This document shows, piece by piece, positions 1 to 7,963 of a DNA stretch of 64,000 nt (the first letter of the stretch is position 1; each line of letters starts with the position of its first letter). Origin of the DNA: Marinobacter sp. Arc7-DN-1 (GTDB taxonomy: Bacteria; Pseudomonadota; Gammaproteobacteria; Pseudomonadales; Oleiphilaceae); assembly GCF_003441595.1 (NCBI RefSeq), contig NZ_CP031848.1, positions 806,001 to 870,000 on the forward strand, written 5' to 3'. The notes beneath the pieces were generated by a model, which had not been told where the DNA came from, did no database searches, and saw only the letters and a list, made by a program, of their open reading frames with translations. The position numbers were made by a program, and so were the translations under genes.

Positions 1-384
1 GCCAACGTGCCCGCCCAACTGGCCATCCAGACTGCACTGGGCGGGTATCAGTCCATCAACGACCTGGTAGCCCCGGGCGGACGGCTCTACGAGCAACGGG
101 AGACGGCCTGGCGGATGCTCAACGATATTCCGGGCGTAAGCTGCGTCAAACCCCAGGGCGCGCTCTATCTGTTCCCGAAGCTGGATCCCAAGCGCTTCCC
201 CATCGTTAATGATGAAAAGCTGGTATTGGATCTTCTGCTGCAGGAAAAAATCCTTCTGGTACAGGGCTCAGCGTTCAATATCGATGACAGGCAGCATCTC
301 AGGGTGGTTTTCCTGCCCCGGGAGGACACCCTGGAAGACGCCATGGGCCGGCTCGGAAACTTCCTGGGCAAATACCAGCAGTAA
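1..384 (+). CDS. alaA: Alanine-type PLP-dependent aminotransferase, C-terminal part
   Basis: The reading frame is open from the first base, so only the last 127 residues are visible and the start lies outside the window. The fragment carries the small-domain part of a fold-type I class I/II aminotransferase: the stretch NVPAQLAIQTALGG, the segment PQGALYLFPKLD that lines the substrate pocket, and the LRVVFLPREDTLEDA region near the C-terminus. This order matches AlaA/YfbQ-type glutamate-pyruvate aminotransferases, which make alanine from pyruvate in the cytoplasm. The PLP lysine lies upstream of the window and cannot be checked. From memory, pairing of this gene with htpX is common in pseudomonads and relatives, which supports the call. 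Another class I aminotransferase specificity is possible. Confidence 0.8.
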   Translation, partial: ANVPAQLAIQTALGGYQSINDLVAPGGRLYEQRETAWRMLNDIPGVSCVKPQGALYLFPKLDPKRFPIVNDEKLVLDLLLQEKILLVQGSAFNIDDRQHLRVVFLPREDTLEDAMGRLGNFLGKYQQ

Positions 385-395
385 CGGGGCTCATC

Positions 396-866
396 ATGGC
401 GGATCTTCACGTCGAGGAATTCTACAAGGATGCTGCAATTGCTCTTGTTCAACTTTATGGCGCCTTCCCGAGGCGAATAAACCTGTTTGTTGAAGATATT
501 GCCGGGCCCGATGAACCCGACGAGTTCGGCCTGCACAGCAAGCGACATATGGCCTGCTTTGGCGCGCTGCTCTGGCTCGCCGAGGAAGGCCTGCTTCGGT
601 ATGTTGATACCATTCGTCAGGAAGCGCTGGACCAGGCGGTCCTGACACGGGGTGCGTTTATCCGCCTGAGCGCTCCGGCACCGGCGTCTCTGACCCGGGA
701 ACTGGGAATTGCGGATGGGGGATCCGTCAGCACCCTGCCCCCCTCGGTTCAGGACGATCTTTCCACCCATATCCACCTGGTGCGCACCGTACTCAGAAGC
801 GGCAACTCCGGCCGCATCAGTCAGGCAATGCAGGCGGTCTTCTTTGCTGACAGTGGCAATTATTAA
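396..866 (+). CDS. Conserved hypothetical protein, 156 aa
   Basis: I do not recognise a family. The gene begins 11 bases after the aminotransferase stop, so the two are probably co-transcribed. The 156-residue product is soluble, with no signal peptide or membrane segment. It is predominantly helical in appearance, with an N-terminal helix (EEFYKDAAIALVQLY), a central tract rich in aromatic and leucine residues (MACFGALLWLAEEGLLRYV), and a C-terminal helix ending in QAMQAVFF. Codon use resembles its neighbours, and the overlapping antisense frames look like shadows. No catalytic motif is visible, so no function is proposed. Confidence 0.7.
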   Translation: MADLHVEEFYKDAAIALVQLYGAFPRRINLFVEDIAGPDEPDEFGLHSKRHMACFGALLWLAEEGLLRYVDTIRQEALDQAVLTRGAFIRLSAPAPASLTRELGIADGGSVSTLPPSVQDDLSTHIHLVRTVLRSGNSGRISQAMQAVFFADSGNY

Positions 867-959
867 ATCGACGTAAGAGCGTTGATTGATTGAACCCGAG
901 CCATATATATCGGTCTGAACACCGGTTTTTTTTCGTGACGGACAGAACAGGGACCTAAC

Positions 960-1841
960 ATGCGTATTCTGCTGTTTCTGGCAACCAACCTTGCCGTGAT
1001 CCTTGTCGCCAGCTTCACGCTGCGACTGTTGGGGGTGGACAGCTACCTGGCCCAGAACGGCATTCAGTATGGCTCGCTACTGGCTTTCGCCACTATCTTC
1101 GGGTTTGCCGGCGCCATCGTCTCCTTGCTCCTATCGAAGCCCATGGCCAAGTGGAGCACCAAGGCGAAGGTCATTGAATCTCCGAGAACACCCGCCGAGC
1201 GTTGGCTGGTCGGGACGGTCGCTGAAATGGCCAAAAACGCCGGTATTGGCATGCCTGAAGTGGCCATCTTTCCGGCGTCACAGTCGAATGCTTTTGCCAC
1301 GGGATGGAACAGGAATGACGCGTTAGTGGCAGTGAGCGAAGGCCTGCTGCAACGCTTCAACAAAGATGAGATCCGGGCAGTGCTTGGCCACGAAATCGGC
1401 CATGTAGCCAACGGTGATATGGTGACCCTGGCGCTGATTCAGGGGGTGGTGAACACCTTCGTAATATTCGCGGCACGAGTGATAGGTTCTTTCGTTGACC
1501 GTGTGGTGTTCAAGAATGAGAGCGGCTATGGTCTCGGTTTTTTTGCAGTCAGTATCGTGGCCGAAATCGTACTGGGGATCCTCGCCAGCACCATTGTGTT
1601 CTGGTTCTCGCGCCGCCGGGAGTTCCGGGCCGACATCGCTGGAGCACAACTGGCCGGGCGCTCGGCGATGATCAGCGCACTGGCGCGGCTCAGGCAGGAG
1701 AGTGAGGTCCCGGACCAGATGCCCGACACCCTGCAGGCGTTCGGCATCAACCGCGGCGCCCGGGGCGGATTGAGCGCACTCTTTATGACGCACCCTCCGC
1801 TGGAAGACCGCATCCAGGCCTTGCAGAGCGCAAAGCTGTAA
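960..1841 (+). CDS. htpX: Membrane zinc metalloprotease HtpX
   Basis: HtpX is an inner-membrane M48 zinc endopeptidase that degrades damaged or misfolded membrane proteins together with FtsH. The 293-residue length is normal for the family. Two N-terminal membrane segments (about residues 3-25 and 38-58) precede the zinc motif HEIGH at about residues 144-148. Two further hydrophobic segments follow at about 157-180 and 193-217. The third zinc ligand is the Glu in RREFRAD near residue 221. The ATG follows a weak GGGACC ribosome-binding site. The gene is followed at once by a strong terminator. In other gammaproteobacteria htpX is under Cpx or sigma-32 control; I see no clear heat-shock promoter here. 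Confidence 0.96.
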   Translation: MRILLFLATNLAVILVASFTLRLLGVDSYLAQNGIQYGSLLAFATIFGFAGAIVSLLLSKPMAKWSTKAKVIESPRTPAERWLVGTVAEMAKNAGIGMPEVAIFPASQSNAFATGWNRNDALVAVSEGLLQRFNKDEIRAVLGHEIGHVANGDMVTLALIQGVVNTFVIFAARVIGSFVDRVVFKNESGYGLGFFAVSIVAEIVLGILASTIVFWFSRRREFRADIAGAQLAGRSAMISALARLRQESEVPDQMPDTLQAFGINRGARGGLSALFMTHPPLEDRIQALQSAKL

Positions 1842-1845
1842 ACAG

Positions 1846-1872
1846 AAAACCGGGGCACTGCCCCGGTTTTTT
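1846..1872 (+). terminator. Bidirectional rho-independent terminator between htpX and pdxB
   Basis: An 11-bp perfect stem, AAAACCGGGGC and its complement, flanks the loop ACT and is followed by a run of T. On the opposite strand the left arm supplies the T-run. The element lies between the convergent htpX and pdxB genes and can stop transcription from both sides. Confidence 0.9.
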
Positions 1873-1893
1873 CTTTCCTGCCAACACTACTGA

Positions 1894-3045
1894 TCAGATC
1901 TTCAGCTTGAACCCTATGGCCCGGAAACTGTCCTGCAGGGATTTACTCGTTCCCTTCAGCTGGATCTTGAGGCTGGAGCACTCCCGACGCACCGGGTAGT
2001 CACGACGAAGTCGGTCAAATGCCGCCCCTCGCTCCTCAACCGAACCGCTCATGGCGTTCCGAAGCCGGATATCGTCCCGGCGGGGATCATAGCATGCCCT
2101 CAATGCAATGCGGATTGCATCTTCCTCCTCCGCGGAGCTGGTAAAAGAAATTTTGCTAAGTGCCGGCTCCGGCAGAAACTGGCCCGCCTTTTTGCGAACC
2201 GGCAACCCAAGGAACTGGCTCAGCGCCTGATAAATCATTTCCGTGCCCTGAACCTTCCCCTCCAGGCTGTGCCCGGCGATATGCGGTGTTGCCAGCCATA
2301 CCTGATCAACGAGTTCAGGGTGGATTCTTGGCTCCTGCTCCCAGACATCCAGTACCACGGTGGGCACATTGCTCTTACCGAGACGCGCCAGCAGGGCTGA
2401 TGAGTCGATAACCCCGCCTCTGCCGGCGTTGATAAGCAACTGACCTGCACCCAGACTATCCAGCTCCTGTTCGCCAACCATGTGGAACGTCGGATGGTTA
2501 CTCTCACGGGTTAACGGTGTGTGCAAGGTAACTACATCGCACTTCATGGCCTCTTCGAGGGACACAAACTCCTGGCCTTCTTCGCCCAGGTCTGCTCTTG
2601 GCGGATCGCAAAGCCGCACGTCAAAGCCAAGGCGTTCCAGTTTACGCGCCAACTCGCCACCAACGTTACCCACACCGACAATACCGACACTGAGCCGCGA
2701 CCAGTCGATCAGCCCCCGCTTCTCGGCATAAAGAGACAGAACAGACAGCACGTACTCGGCAACACTGTTGGCATTGCAGCCGGGCGCTGCGGAAAACCGG
2801 ATACCTTGCTGTTCGAGCCAGTCCCGATCCACGTGGTCGGTGCCAATCGTGGTCGTACCCACGAAACGCACGCGGCTGCCTTCAAGCAGCTCACGGTTTA
2901 CCCGGGTAACGGAACGGACCAGCAGGATATCGGCAGCGCGGACCTCGCCGGCAGTCATGGAGCGGCCGGAAACACGTCTGATCTCACCGATATCGCCAAA
3001 AAAGGAGTCCAGTAACGGAATGTTTTCGTCTGCTACGATCAACAT
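1894..3045 (-). CDS. pdxB: Erythronate-4-phosphate dehydrogenase PdxB
   Basis: PdxB oxidises 4-phosphoerythronate in the DXP-dependent pathway to pyridoxal 5'-phosphate. It is a D-2-hydroxyacid dehydrogenase: the Rossmann motif VGIVGVGNVGGELA lies near residues 117-130, the substrate-binding arginine is in NAGRGGVID, and the catalytic histidine is in TPHIAGHS. A dimerisation domain typical of PdxB occupies the C-terminal part of the protein. The open frame extends upstream to 3183, but ATG at 3045 (MLIVADENIPLLD) gives 383 residues, close to the E. coli length, and lies 16 bases after the rhlB stop. It appears to be the last gene of an epmC-rhlB-pdxB operon. Confidence 0.95.
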   Translation of the reverse strand: MLIVADENIPLLDSFFGDIGEIRRVSGRSMTAGEVRAADILLVRSVTRVNRELLEGSRVRFVGTTTIGTDHVDRDWLEQQGIRFSAAPGCNANSVAEYVLSVLSLYAEKRGLIDWSRLSVGIVGVGNVGGELARKLERLGFDVRLCDPPRADLGEEGQEFVSLEEAMKCDVVTLHTPLTRESNHPTFHMVGEQELDSLGAGQLLINAGRGGVIDSSALLARLGKSNVPTVVLDVWEQEPRIHPELVDQVWLATPHIAGHSLEGKVQGTEMIYQALSQFLGLPVRKKAGQFLPEPALSKISFTSSAEEEDAIRIALRACYDPRRDDIRLRNAMSGSVEERGAAFDRLRRDYPVRRECSSLKIQLKGTSKSLQDSFRAIGFKLKI

Positions 3046-3061
3046 AATGATGTCCGGCCTG

Positions 3062-4348
3062 TCAGTTCCTGCGCTGACGCTGATTGCGACCGCCCTGACC
3101 ACCGCGGCCACCCTGCCCCTGAGGGCGGCGACCACGCTTGCGGGTAATCGGCGGATTGTCCATGGCCGCCATGAGCGCTTCATCAGGCACAGCGGTTTTC
3201 AGCTTCTGGCTGATGTAAGTCTCGATGGCCGGCAGTGAGAAAGAGTCATCCTCACCGGCAAAACTGATTGAAACCCCATGCTTGCCAGCCCTGCCGGTGC
3301 GGCCAATGCGATGGACATAGTCCTCGGCATTGTCCGGAAGATTGTAGTTGAAAACGTGGGTGACACCGTTCACATGAATACCACGGCCAGCAACGTCGGT
3401 GGCAACCAGCACCTGAATACTGCCCTTCTTGAACTGATCGAGGGTTTTGAGGCGCTTGTTCTGAGCAATTTCACCGGACATCAGGGCCACTTTCACGCCC
3501 TGATTCCTGAGATCTTCTTCCAGGTCGCGGCACTGATCACGCCGGTTGGCAAATACCAGGGCTTTTTCCACTTCCGGGCGTTTGAGGAAATTCACCAACA
3601 CCGGCAGCTTTTCGTCATCGCCCACCAGGTAAACCGTCTGCTCTACCCGCTCGGCCGTTTTCTGTTCGGGCTCGATTTCCACGAACTCGGCATTGCTGGT
3701 CCACATTGATGCAAGGTTCAGCACATCCTGGTTAAAGGTGGCACTGAACAACAGTGTCTGGCGCTCGTCCTTGGGCGTGCACTTGCGGATAATCCGCTTC
3801 ACATCCGGAATAAACCCCATATCGAGCATACGGTCGGCTTCATCCAGGATCAGGATATCGATCTGATCGAGGAACACGTCCTGGGAGCCCAGGAAATCAA
3901 TGAGGCGGCCGGGGGTGGCAACGAGAATATCGACAATCTCATTCTGCAACTGATCGCGCTGTTTGTCATAGTGCATGCCGCCCACCACCGTGACTACGTT
4001 GTGGCCGGTGTGCTGGCACAGCTGCTCAGCGTCCTTGGCAATCTGCATGGCCAGCTCGCGAGTTGGCGCCAGGGCAAGAACCCGGGGCTCTGAGGCGCAC
4101 CGGTCCGTTTCCGGAATCGGCGTTTCCAGAAGACTCTGGATAGCCGTGATCAGGAAGGCTGCTGTCTTACCGGTACCCGTCTGAGCCTGGCCGATCAGAT
4201 CTTCACAGGCTAGTGTCCAGGGCAGTGTTTCTGCCTGAATCGGGGTGCAAAATTCAAAACCAATGGCCGTAATCGCATCCAGCAAACGCTTGTCGAGGTT
4301 CAGATCACTGAATCTCAGATCGCCGGTGTGTTTTGGGTCAGATGTCAT
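3062..4348 (-). CDS. rhlB: DEAD-box ATP-dependent RNA helicase RhlB
   Basis: This 428-residue protein contains the full DEAD-box set: a Q motif (IGFEFCTPIQAETLP), Walker A AQTGTGKT near residue 55, PTRELA, the DEAD signature in LILDEADRMLD, SAT in LLFSATF, and HRIGRTGRAG in the second RecA lobe. The C-terminus is a basic Gly/Arg/Gln-rich tail typical of RhlB, which unwinds RNA for the RNase E degradosome in the cytoplasm. Length and the MLDMGFIPDVKRI segment favour RhlB over RhlE or SrmB. It sits between epmC (7 bases upstream) and pdxB (16 bases downstream) on the minus strand, suggesting one transcript. Confidence 0.92.
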   Translation of the reverse strand: MTSDPKHTGDLRFSDLNLDKRLLDAITAIGFEFCTPIQAETLPWTLACEDLIGQAQTGTGKTAAFLITAIQSLLETPIPETDRCASEPRVLALAPTRELAMQIAKDAEQLCQHTGHNVVTVVGGMHYDKQRDQLQNEIVDILVATPGRLIDFLGSQDVFLDQIDILILDEADRMLDMGFIPDVKRIIRKCTPKDERQTLLFSATFNQDVLNLASMWTSNAEFVEIEPEQKTAERVEQTVYLVGDDEKLPVLVNFLKRPEVEKALVFANRRDQCRDLEEDLRNQGVKVALMSGEIAQNKRLKTLDQFKKGSIQVLVATDVAGRGIHVNGVTHVFNYNLPDNAEDYVHRIGRTGRAGKHGVSISFAGEDDSFSLPAIETYISQKLKTAVPDEALMAAMDNPPITRKRGRRPQGQGGRGGQGGRNQRQRRN

Positions 4349-4354
4349 AGAGTC

Positions 4355-4936
4355 TCAGTTTTCCTGCAAATGTCCTGATTCAGAGTATAACGGAGCGATG
4401 CGCCGGGCATCTTCACGCCAGCGCTCCCCGAGGATTTCTCCGGTTCCATAAAATGTTGCCAGCGCGCAAAAAAAAGCCTGTGCACGGGTCGGCAGCCCGC
4501 GTTCCAGGAACTCGCTCGCCTGCGTCCGCACATTCCGGCGGAAGCGCTCTTCATTTGAGGCGCCACCTCCGGAAAGGTTGTCCACACTGATGTGGAAGCG
4601 GGACCCCGAGGCCAGGGAAAACAACCATTCGATGGCCTGGGGTTTCACTTCCACCTGCTCGAATGCCTGTTGCTGTTGCGGTGTACGGCCATCCGGACAG
4701 TACCAGTAACCATAGTCATGAAGTGTGCGCCGGTACTCACCAGCAATACACCAGTGGCTTATTTCATGTAAAGCACTGGCATAATAGCCGTGAGCAAAAA
4801 CGACCCGTGCCGGCCGATTCGGCCCGCTCTCCGGTATGTATTCAGGTTCATCGCTGCCTTTAACCAACTCGGTCCGGTATGCTTCCCGGAACAGGTCATT
4901 AAACAGCATGATAAGATCATCTGGACTGTGGTTCAT
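4355..4936 (-). CDS. epmC: Elongation factor P hydroxylase EpmC (YfcM family)
   Basis: EpmC hydroxylates the modified lysine of translation elongation factor P, completing the EpmA/EpmB/EpmC pathway. The metal-binding motif HEISHWCIAG is present in the first half, followed by the family block DYGYWYCPDGRT and a helical C-terminus. ATG at 4936 (MNHSPDDLIMLFNDLF) gives 193 residues, near the usual 180-190; the longer frame to 5044 has no family resemblance. epmA and epmB are not in the window. The gene is divergent from dsbD and heads the minus-strand operon with rhlB and pdxB. Confidence 0.9.
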   Translation of the reverse strand: MNHSPDDLIMLFNDLFREAYRTELVKGSDEPEYIPESGPNRPARVVFAHGYYASALHEISHWCIAGEYRRTLHDYGYWYCPDGRTPQQQQAFEQVEVKPQAIEWLFSLASGSRFHISVDNLSGGGASNEERFRRNVRTQASEFLERGLPTRAQAFFCALATFYGTGEILGERWREDARRIAPLYSESGHLQEN

Positions 4937-5119
4937 TGGCTGGCTATTGTGCGGCTTTACTGCCGCCAATACCAGAGGGAACTTTGACAGGTGCCCCGTG
5001 TCCACAGCAGGCGTGGCAAACCGGCCTGCCAGTGGCAATCGCACCGCGACAGTCCGGCCGAATCAGACACTAACCTGGAATCTCTACGATCAATGACGGC
5101 TTTCTCTGCAGTAACGAAG

Positions 5120-6991
5120 ATGAAACGCCAATGGGCGAACCCACTAACTCTGATCCTGGCATTCGCCCTGTTCCTGTCAACAGCCAACCCGGCCTGGGCA
5201 CTGGGCACCGGCGGGAGTTCCCTGTTCGGCGGTCAGGGCAACGAATTTCTCCCGGTAGACGAAGCTCTGCCATTCAGCTTCGCAACCGACAATGGCAGCG
5301 TGGTGCTGACCTGGGAAATCACCCCTGGCCACTATCTATACCGTGACAGGATCAGCGTTGAGGCCACGGACCCGGGCGTCCGCATTGGCGACCCGGTATA
5401 CTCCAGGCCCGGCACGGACATTGAAGACGATTTTTTTGGAAAATCCACCGTATTCTTTGACCCGGTGGAAGCCCGGGTTCCGGTCACGCTGCCCGAAGGC
5501 GTTCGGGAAGCCCAACTGCAGGTGACTTATCAGGGTTGCGCAAAGGCCGGCTTGTGTTACCCGCCCCAGACCCGGGACGTCCTGTTCTACCGGGGTAGCC
5601 CCAGTGCCGGATCCCAGACTGTTTCCACCGGAGGTGTCGACGGCACCGCAAACCAGGGACCGGTGAACACCGAGACCGCGACGGGCCTTGCGGGCTTCCT
5701 CGCTGGGCAGTCCACCCTAGTGATTGCCGGCGTCTTTCTGCTCCTTGGCCTGGGGCTGACTTTTACGCCCTGTGTTCTGCCCATGGTGCCGATCATTTCA
5801 ACGCTGGTTTCCGGCAGAAATACCTCTACCACCGGCCATGCCCTGCTCCTTTCATGCAGCTATGTTCTGGGTATGGCGTTGACCTATGCCGCAGCCGGGG
5901 TTCTGACCGGCTTGCTCGGTGCCAGCTTTAACCTGCAGTCGCAACTGCAATCGCCCTGGGTGTTGAGCATATTCGCCCTGATGTTCGTGATATTTGCGCT
6001 CTCCATGTTCGATCTGTTCGAGATTCAGCTGCCCCGGTTTATCCGCGAACCTCTCAACGATGCCAGCCATCGTCTCACGGGCAGCCGGGTTGTCAGCATA
6101 TTCGGCATCGGCGCACTGTCGGCATTGGTCGTTTCTCCGTGCGTGTCGGCCCCGCTGGCCGGCAGCCTCCTTTATATCTCTACAACCCAGGATGCCGTCA
6201 TCGGAGGTATCGCCCTCTTCGCGCTTGGCCTCGGGATGGGAATTCCACTGATTCTGGTTGCCGTTGGCGGCCGAAAAGTGCTGCCAACCACCGGGCACTG
6301 GATGACGGCGGTAAAACACTTCTATGGCGTTATGTTGCTGGCGGTGGCGATCTGGCTGGTTGAACGCCTGGTGCCGGGCTGGCTGGCGCTGACGCTGTGG
6401 GGGCTGCTGATTGCCATCACCGGTGTTCAGATCGGGGCGTTTGATGCGGCAAAGGCAGGCTGGGAACGCACGCGCAAAGGCCTTGGCCTGGTTCTGTTTG
6501 CCTACGGCCTGGCCCTGCTTGCCGGTGCGGTCAGCGGCGCCAACGACCCGTTCAAACCACTGGCACCCTTTACCACGGCAAGCGCATCCGCCGGATACGG
6601 TGGCACGGCCAGTGCGCAGCACGCGGATTTTCAGCGGGTGGAACAGCCTGCTGAAATAAGGGCCATGCTCAGACAAGCCCGGGAGCAGGAACGTCCGGTG
6701 GTACTGGACTTCTACGCCGACTGGTGCATTTCCTGCAAGGTCATGGAGCGCAACGTCTTCAGCCAGCCGGATGTCATTCAGGCTCTCGCCCCCTTCACGC
6801 TGCTGCAGATCGACATAACGGACAACACGCCCGAGCAGCAGGCCATGCTTGATGAACTGGGCCTGTTCGGGCCGCCGGCTATTCTGTTCTACCGCAGCGA
6901 CGGCGAGGAGTTGCCCCAACGGAGGGTGCTGGGTGAGATGAACCGCGACGAGTTCCTGAGCCACCTCCGGAAGCTGCGCCCGGAAGTCTAA
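5120..6991 (+). CDS. dsbD: Thiol:disulfide interchange protein DsbD
   Basis: DsbD carries electrons from cytoplasmic thioredoxin across the inner membrane to periplasmic DsbC, DsbE/CcmG and related partners. All three modules are visible: a signal peptide ending in NPAWA, an N-terminal domain with the cysteine pair in GCAKAGLCYPP, an eight-helix membrane core with its cysteines in TFTPCVLPMVP and VVSPCVSAPL, and a C-terminal thioredoxin domain with WCISC. The frame opens at 4991, but ATG at 5120 gives a clean signal peptide and 623 residues; ATG at 5093 is an alternative. The window's cbb3 oxidase needs reduced thiols for haem c attachment, a plausible use for this reductant supply. Confidence 0.94.
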   Translation: MKRQWANPLTLILAFALFLSTANPAWALGTGGSSLFGGQGNEFLPVDEALPFSFATDNGSVVLTWEITPGHYLYRDRISVEATDPGVRIGDPVYSRPGTDIEDDFFGKSTVFFDPVEARVPVTLPEGVREAQLQVTYQGCAKAGLCYPPQTRDVLFYRGSPSAGSQTVSTGGVDGTANQGPVNTETATGLAGFLAGQSTLVIAGVFLLLGLGLTFTPCVLPMVPIISTLVSGRNTSTTGHALLLSCSYVLGMALTYAAAGVLTGLLGASFNLQSQLQSPWVLSIFALMFVIFALSMFDLFEIQLPRFIREPLNDASHRLTGSRVVSIFGIGALSALVVSPCVSAPLAGSLLYISTTQDAVIGGIALFALGLGMGIPLILVAVGGRKVLPTTGHWMTAVKHFYGVMLLAVAIWLVERLVPGWLALTLWGLLIAITGVQIGAFDAAKAGWERTRKGLGLVLFAYGLALLAGAVSGANDPFKPLAPFTTASASAGYGGTASAQHADFQRVEQPAEIRAMLRQAREQERPVVLDFYADWCISCKVMERNVFSQPDVIQALAPFTLLQIDITDNTPEQQAMLDELGLFGPPAILFYRSDGEELPQRRVLGEMNRDEFLSHLRKLRPEV

Positions 6992-7012
6992 AGGCGCGCT
7001 TTATTGGCCTCT

Positions 7013-7252
7013 CTATGTGCCTCTGCGTATCAGGTAGATGAACAGATCGCCGGACTCCGCCCGACCGACCAATTCATGCCCCAGGAACTGGCAGAATCTT
7101 GGAATATCCCGTGTGGTGGAGGGATCCGTGGCAACGACCCGCAAGACGCCACCAGGCTCCACATCGTTTATGCGATTGTGTAACATCATCACCGGTTCCG
7201 GGCAGAAAAGACCACGGGCGTCCAGTTCAGCGTCGTACTCAGATGCTCTCAA
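7013..7252 (-). CDS. tusA: TusA-family sulfurtransferase
   Basis: This 79-residue protein is a TusA/SirA-like sulfur carrier, with the persulfide-forming cysteine in the CPEPVMML motif near residue 17. TusA passes sulfur from IscS to the TusBCD-E relay for 2-thiouridine in tRNA. The start is a TTG at 7252 preceded by AGGAG at a seven-base spacing; no ATG gives a family-length product. The C-terminal block [10 protein letters not shown] and a hydrophobic last strand (DLFIYLI) match TusA rather than YedF, but the paralogues are hard to separate by eye. The gene converges on dsbD with a gap of about 20 bases. Confidence 0.82.
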   Translation of the reverse strand: MRASEYDAELDARGLFCPEPVMMLHNRINDVEPGGVLRVVATDPSTTRDIPRFCQFLGHELVGRAESGDLFIYLIRRGT

Positions 7253-7338
7253 GCCCTATCTCCTGTCGTTTGAGCTGATTTTTTGGAAATACCTGCTAAA
7301 TTATTGTTTATAACAGTTAAAGTACGTGGAGGTTTGCC

Positions 7339-7629
7339 ATGATCCGGGTTCTGATTGAACGTCACATTGCTGAATCACTGGAATCAGCCTACGAAGAGCG
7401 CTCTCGCATGGTTTTGCAGCAGGCGGTCAGCGCCCCCGGCTTCATTTCGGGAGAAACACTGATCGACAGTCACGACCCCAATCACCGTATTACCCTGGCA
7501 AACTGGCGGTCCGAGGCAGACTGGGACCGCTGGTTTCACTCCGAGGAACGCCGTGACCTCATGCTTGAATTAGTTCCCATGATGGACCACGAGGAGCACA
7601 TCACTGTTCTGGAGCAGAGCGCCTTTTAA
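7339..7629 (+). CDS. ABM-domain (antibiotic biosynthesis monooxygenase-like) protein
   Basis: The 96-residue product has the ferredoxin-like dimeric alpha/beta barrel pattern of the ABM family: an opening strand IRVLIERHIA, a helix with SRMVLQQAVSAPGF, then the characteristic GFISGETLIDSHDPNHRI and the helix EADWDRWFHSEERRDL. Family members include heme-degrading and quinone-modifying monooxygenases, but many are uncharacterised, and no heme ligand can be assigned here. The ATG follows a good GGAGG at about six bases. It is probably monocistronic, divergent from tusA and convergent with a small minus-strand frame whose stop overlaps its own. Confidence 0.75.
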   Translation: MIRVLIERHIAESLESAYEERSRMVLQQAVSAPGFISGETLIDSHDPNHRITLANWRSEADWDRWFHSEERRDLMLELVPMMDHEEHITVLEQSAF

Positions 7630-7772
7630 CCTGTCCGCTCAATGAAACAGGTGGTTTCCTCACGATCATGGTAGGGATGGCGGGCTTTCAAACGAAAACC
7701 GATGCCCGCCTCCCTGAGCCCGTTTACCAGAATATCACGGCAGATCACCCACTCGTCATAGCGTTTCTTCAT
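7626..7772 (-). CDS. Possible small protein, 48 aa
   Basis: A minus-strand frame ends inside the last codons of the ABM-domain gene. From ATG at 7772 it encodes 48 charged residues beginning MKKRYDEWVICRDILV and ending CFIERTG; an upstream start at 7880 would give 84 residues. It has no membrane segment and I do not recognise it. No good ribosome-binding site precedes either start, but no other gene occupies 7630-7960 and the composition is protein-like (balanced Arg/Glu/Lys and hydrophobics). Treat as tentative. Confidence 0.35.
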   Translation of the reverse strand: MKKRYDEWVICRDILVNGLREAGIGFRLKARHPYHDREETTCFIERTG

Positions 7773-7963
7773 CGGCAGCTGAGTCTGCCATTTCACGGCC
7801 GGCTTCGGTTTCGAACCCGGGCCGGCAAAATACGAGAATCTGTTCCATGCAATACCTGAAAGATGCGAACTGAAAGCCAACCCGCAAAAGTTGAATCTGT
7901 TTAACAGCGCTGATTGTCTTCTCAGGCTACACTTCCTGCTCTGATATCCGCAGGAAGTACCAA

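Noticed and set aside
5852..6964. Long minus-strand frame opposite dsbD (370 codons)
   Set aside because: It is fully antisense to a well-supported DsbD; its glutamine- and arginine-rich composition is the usual shadow of GC-rich coding sequence.
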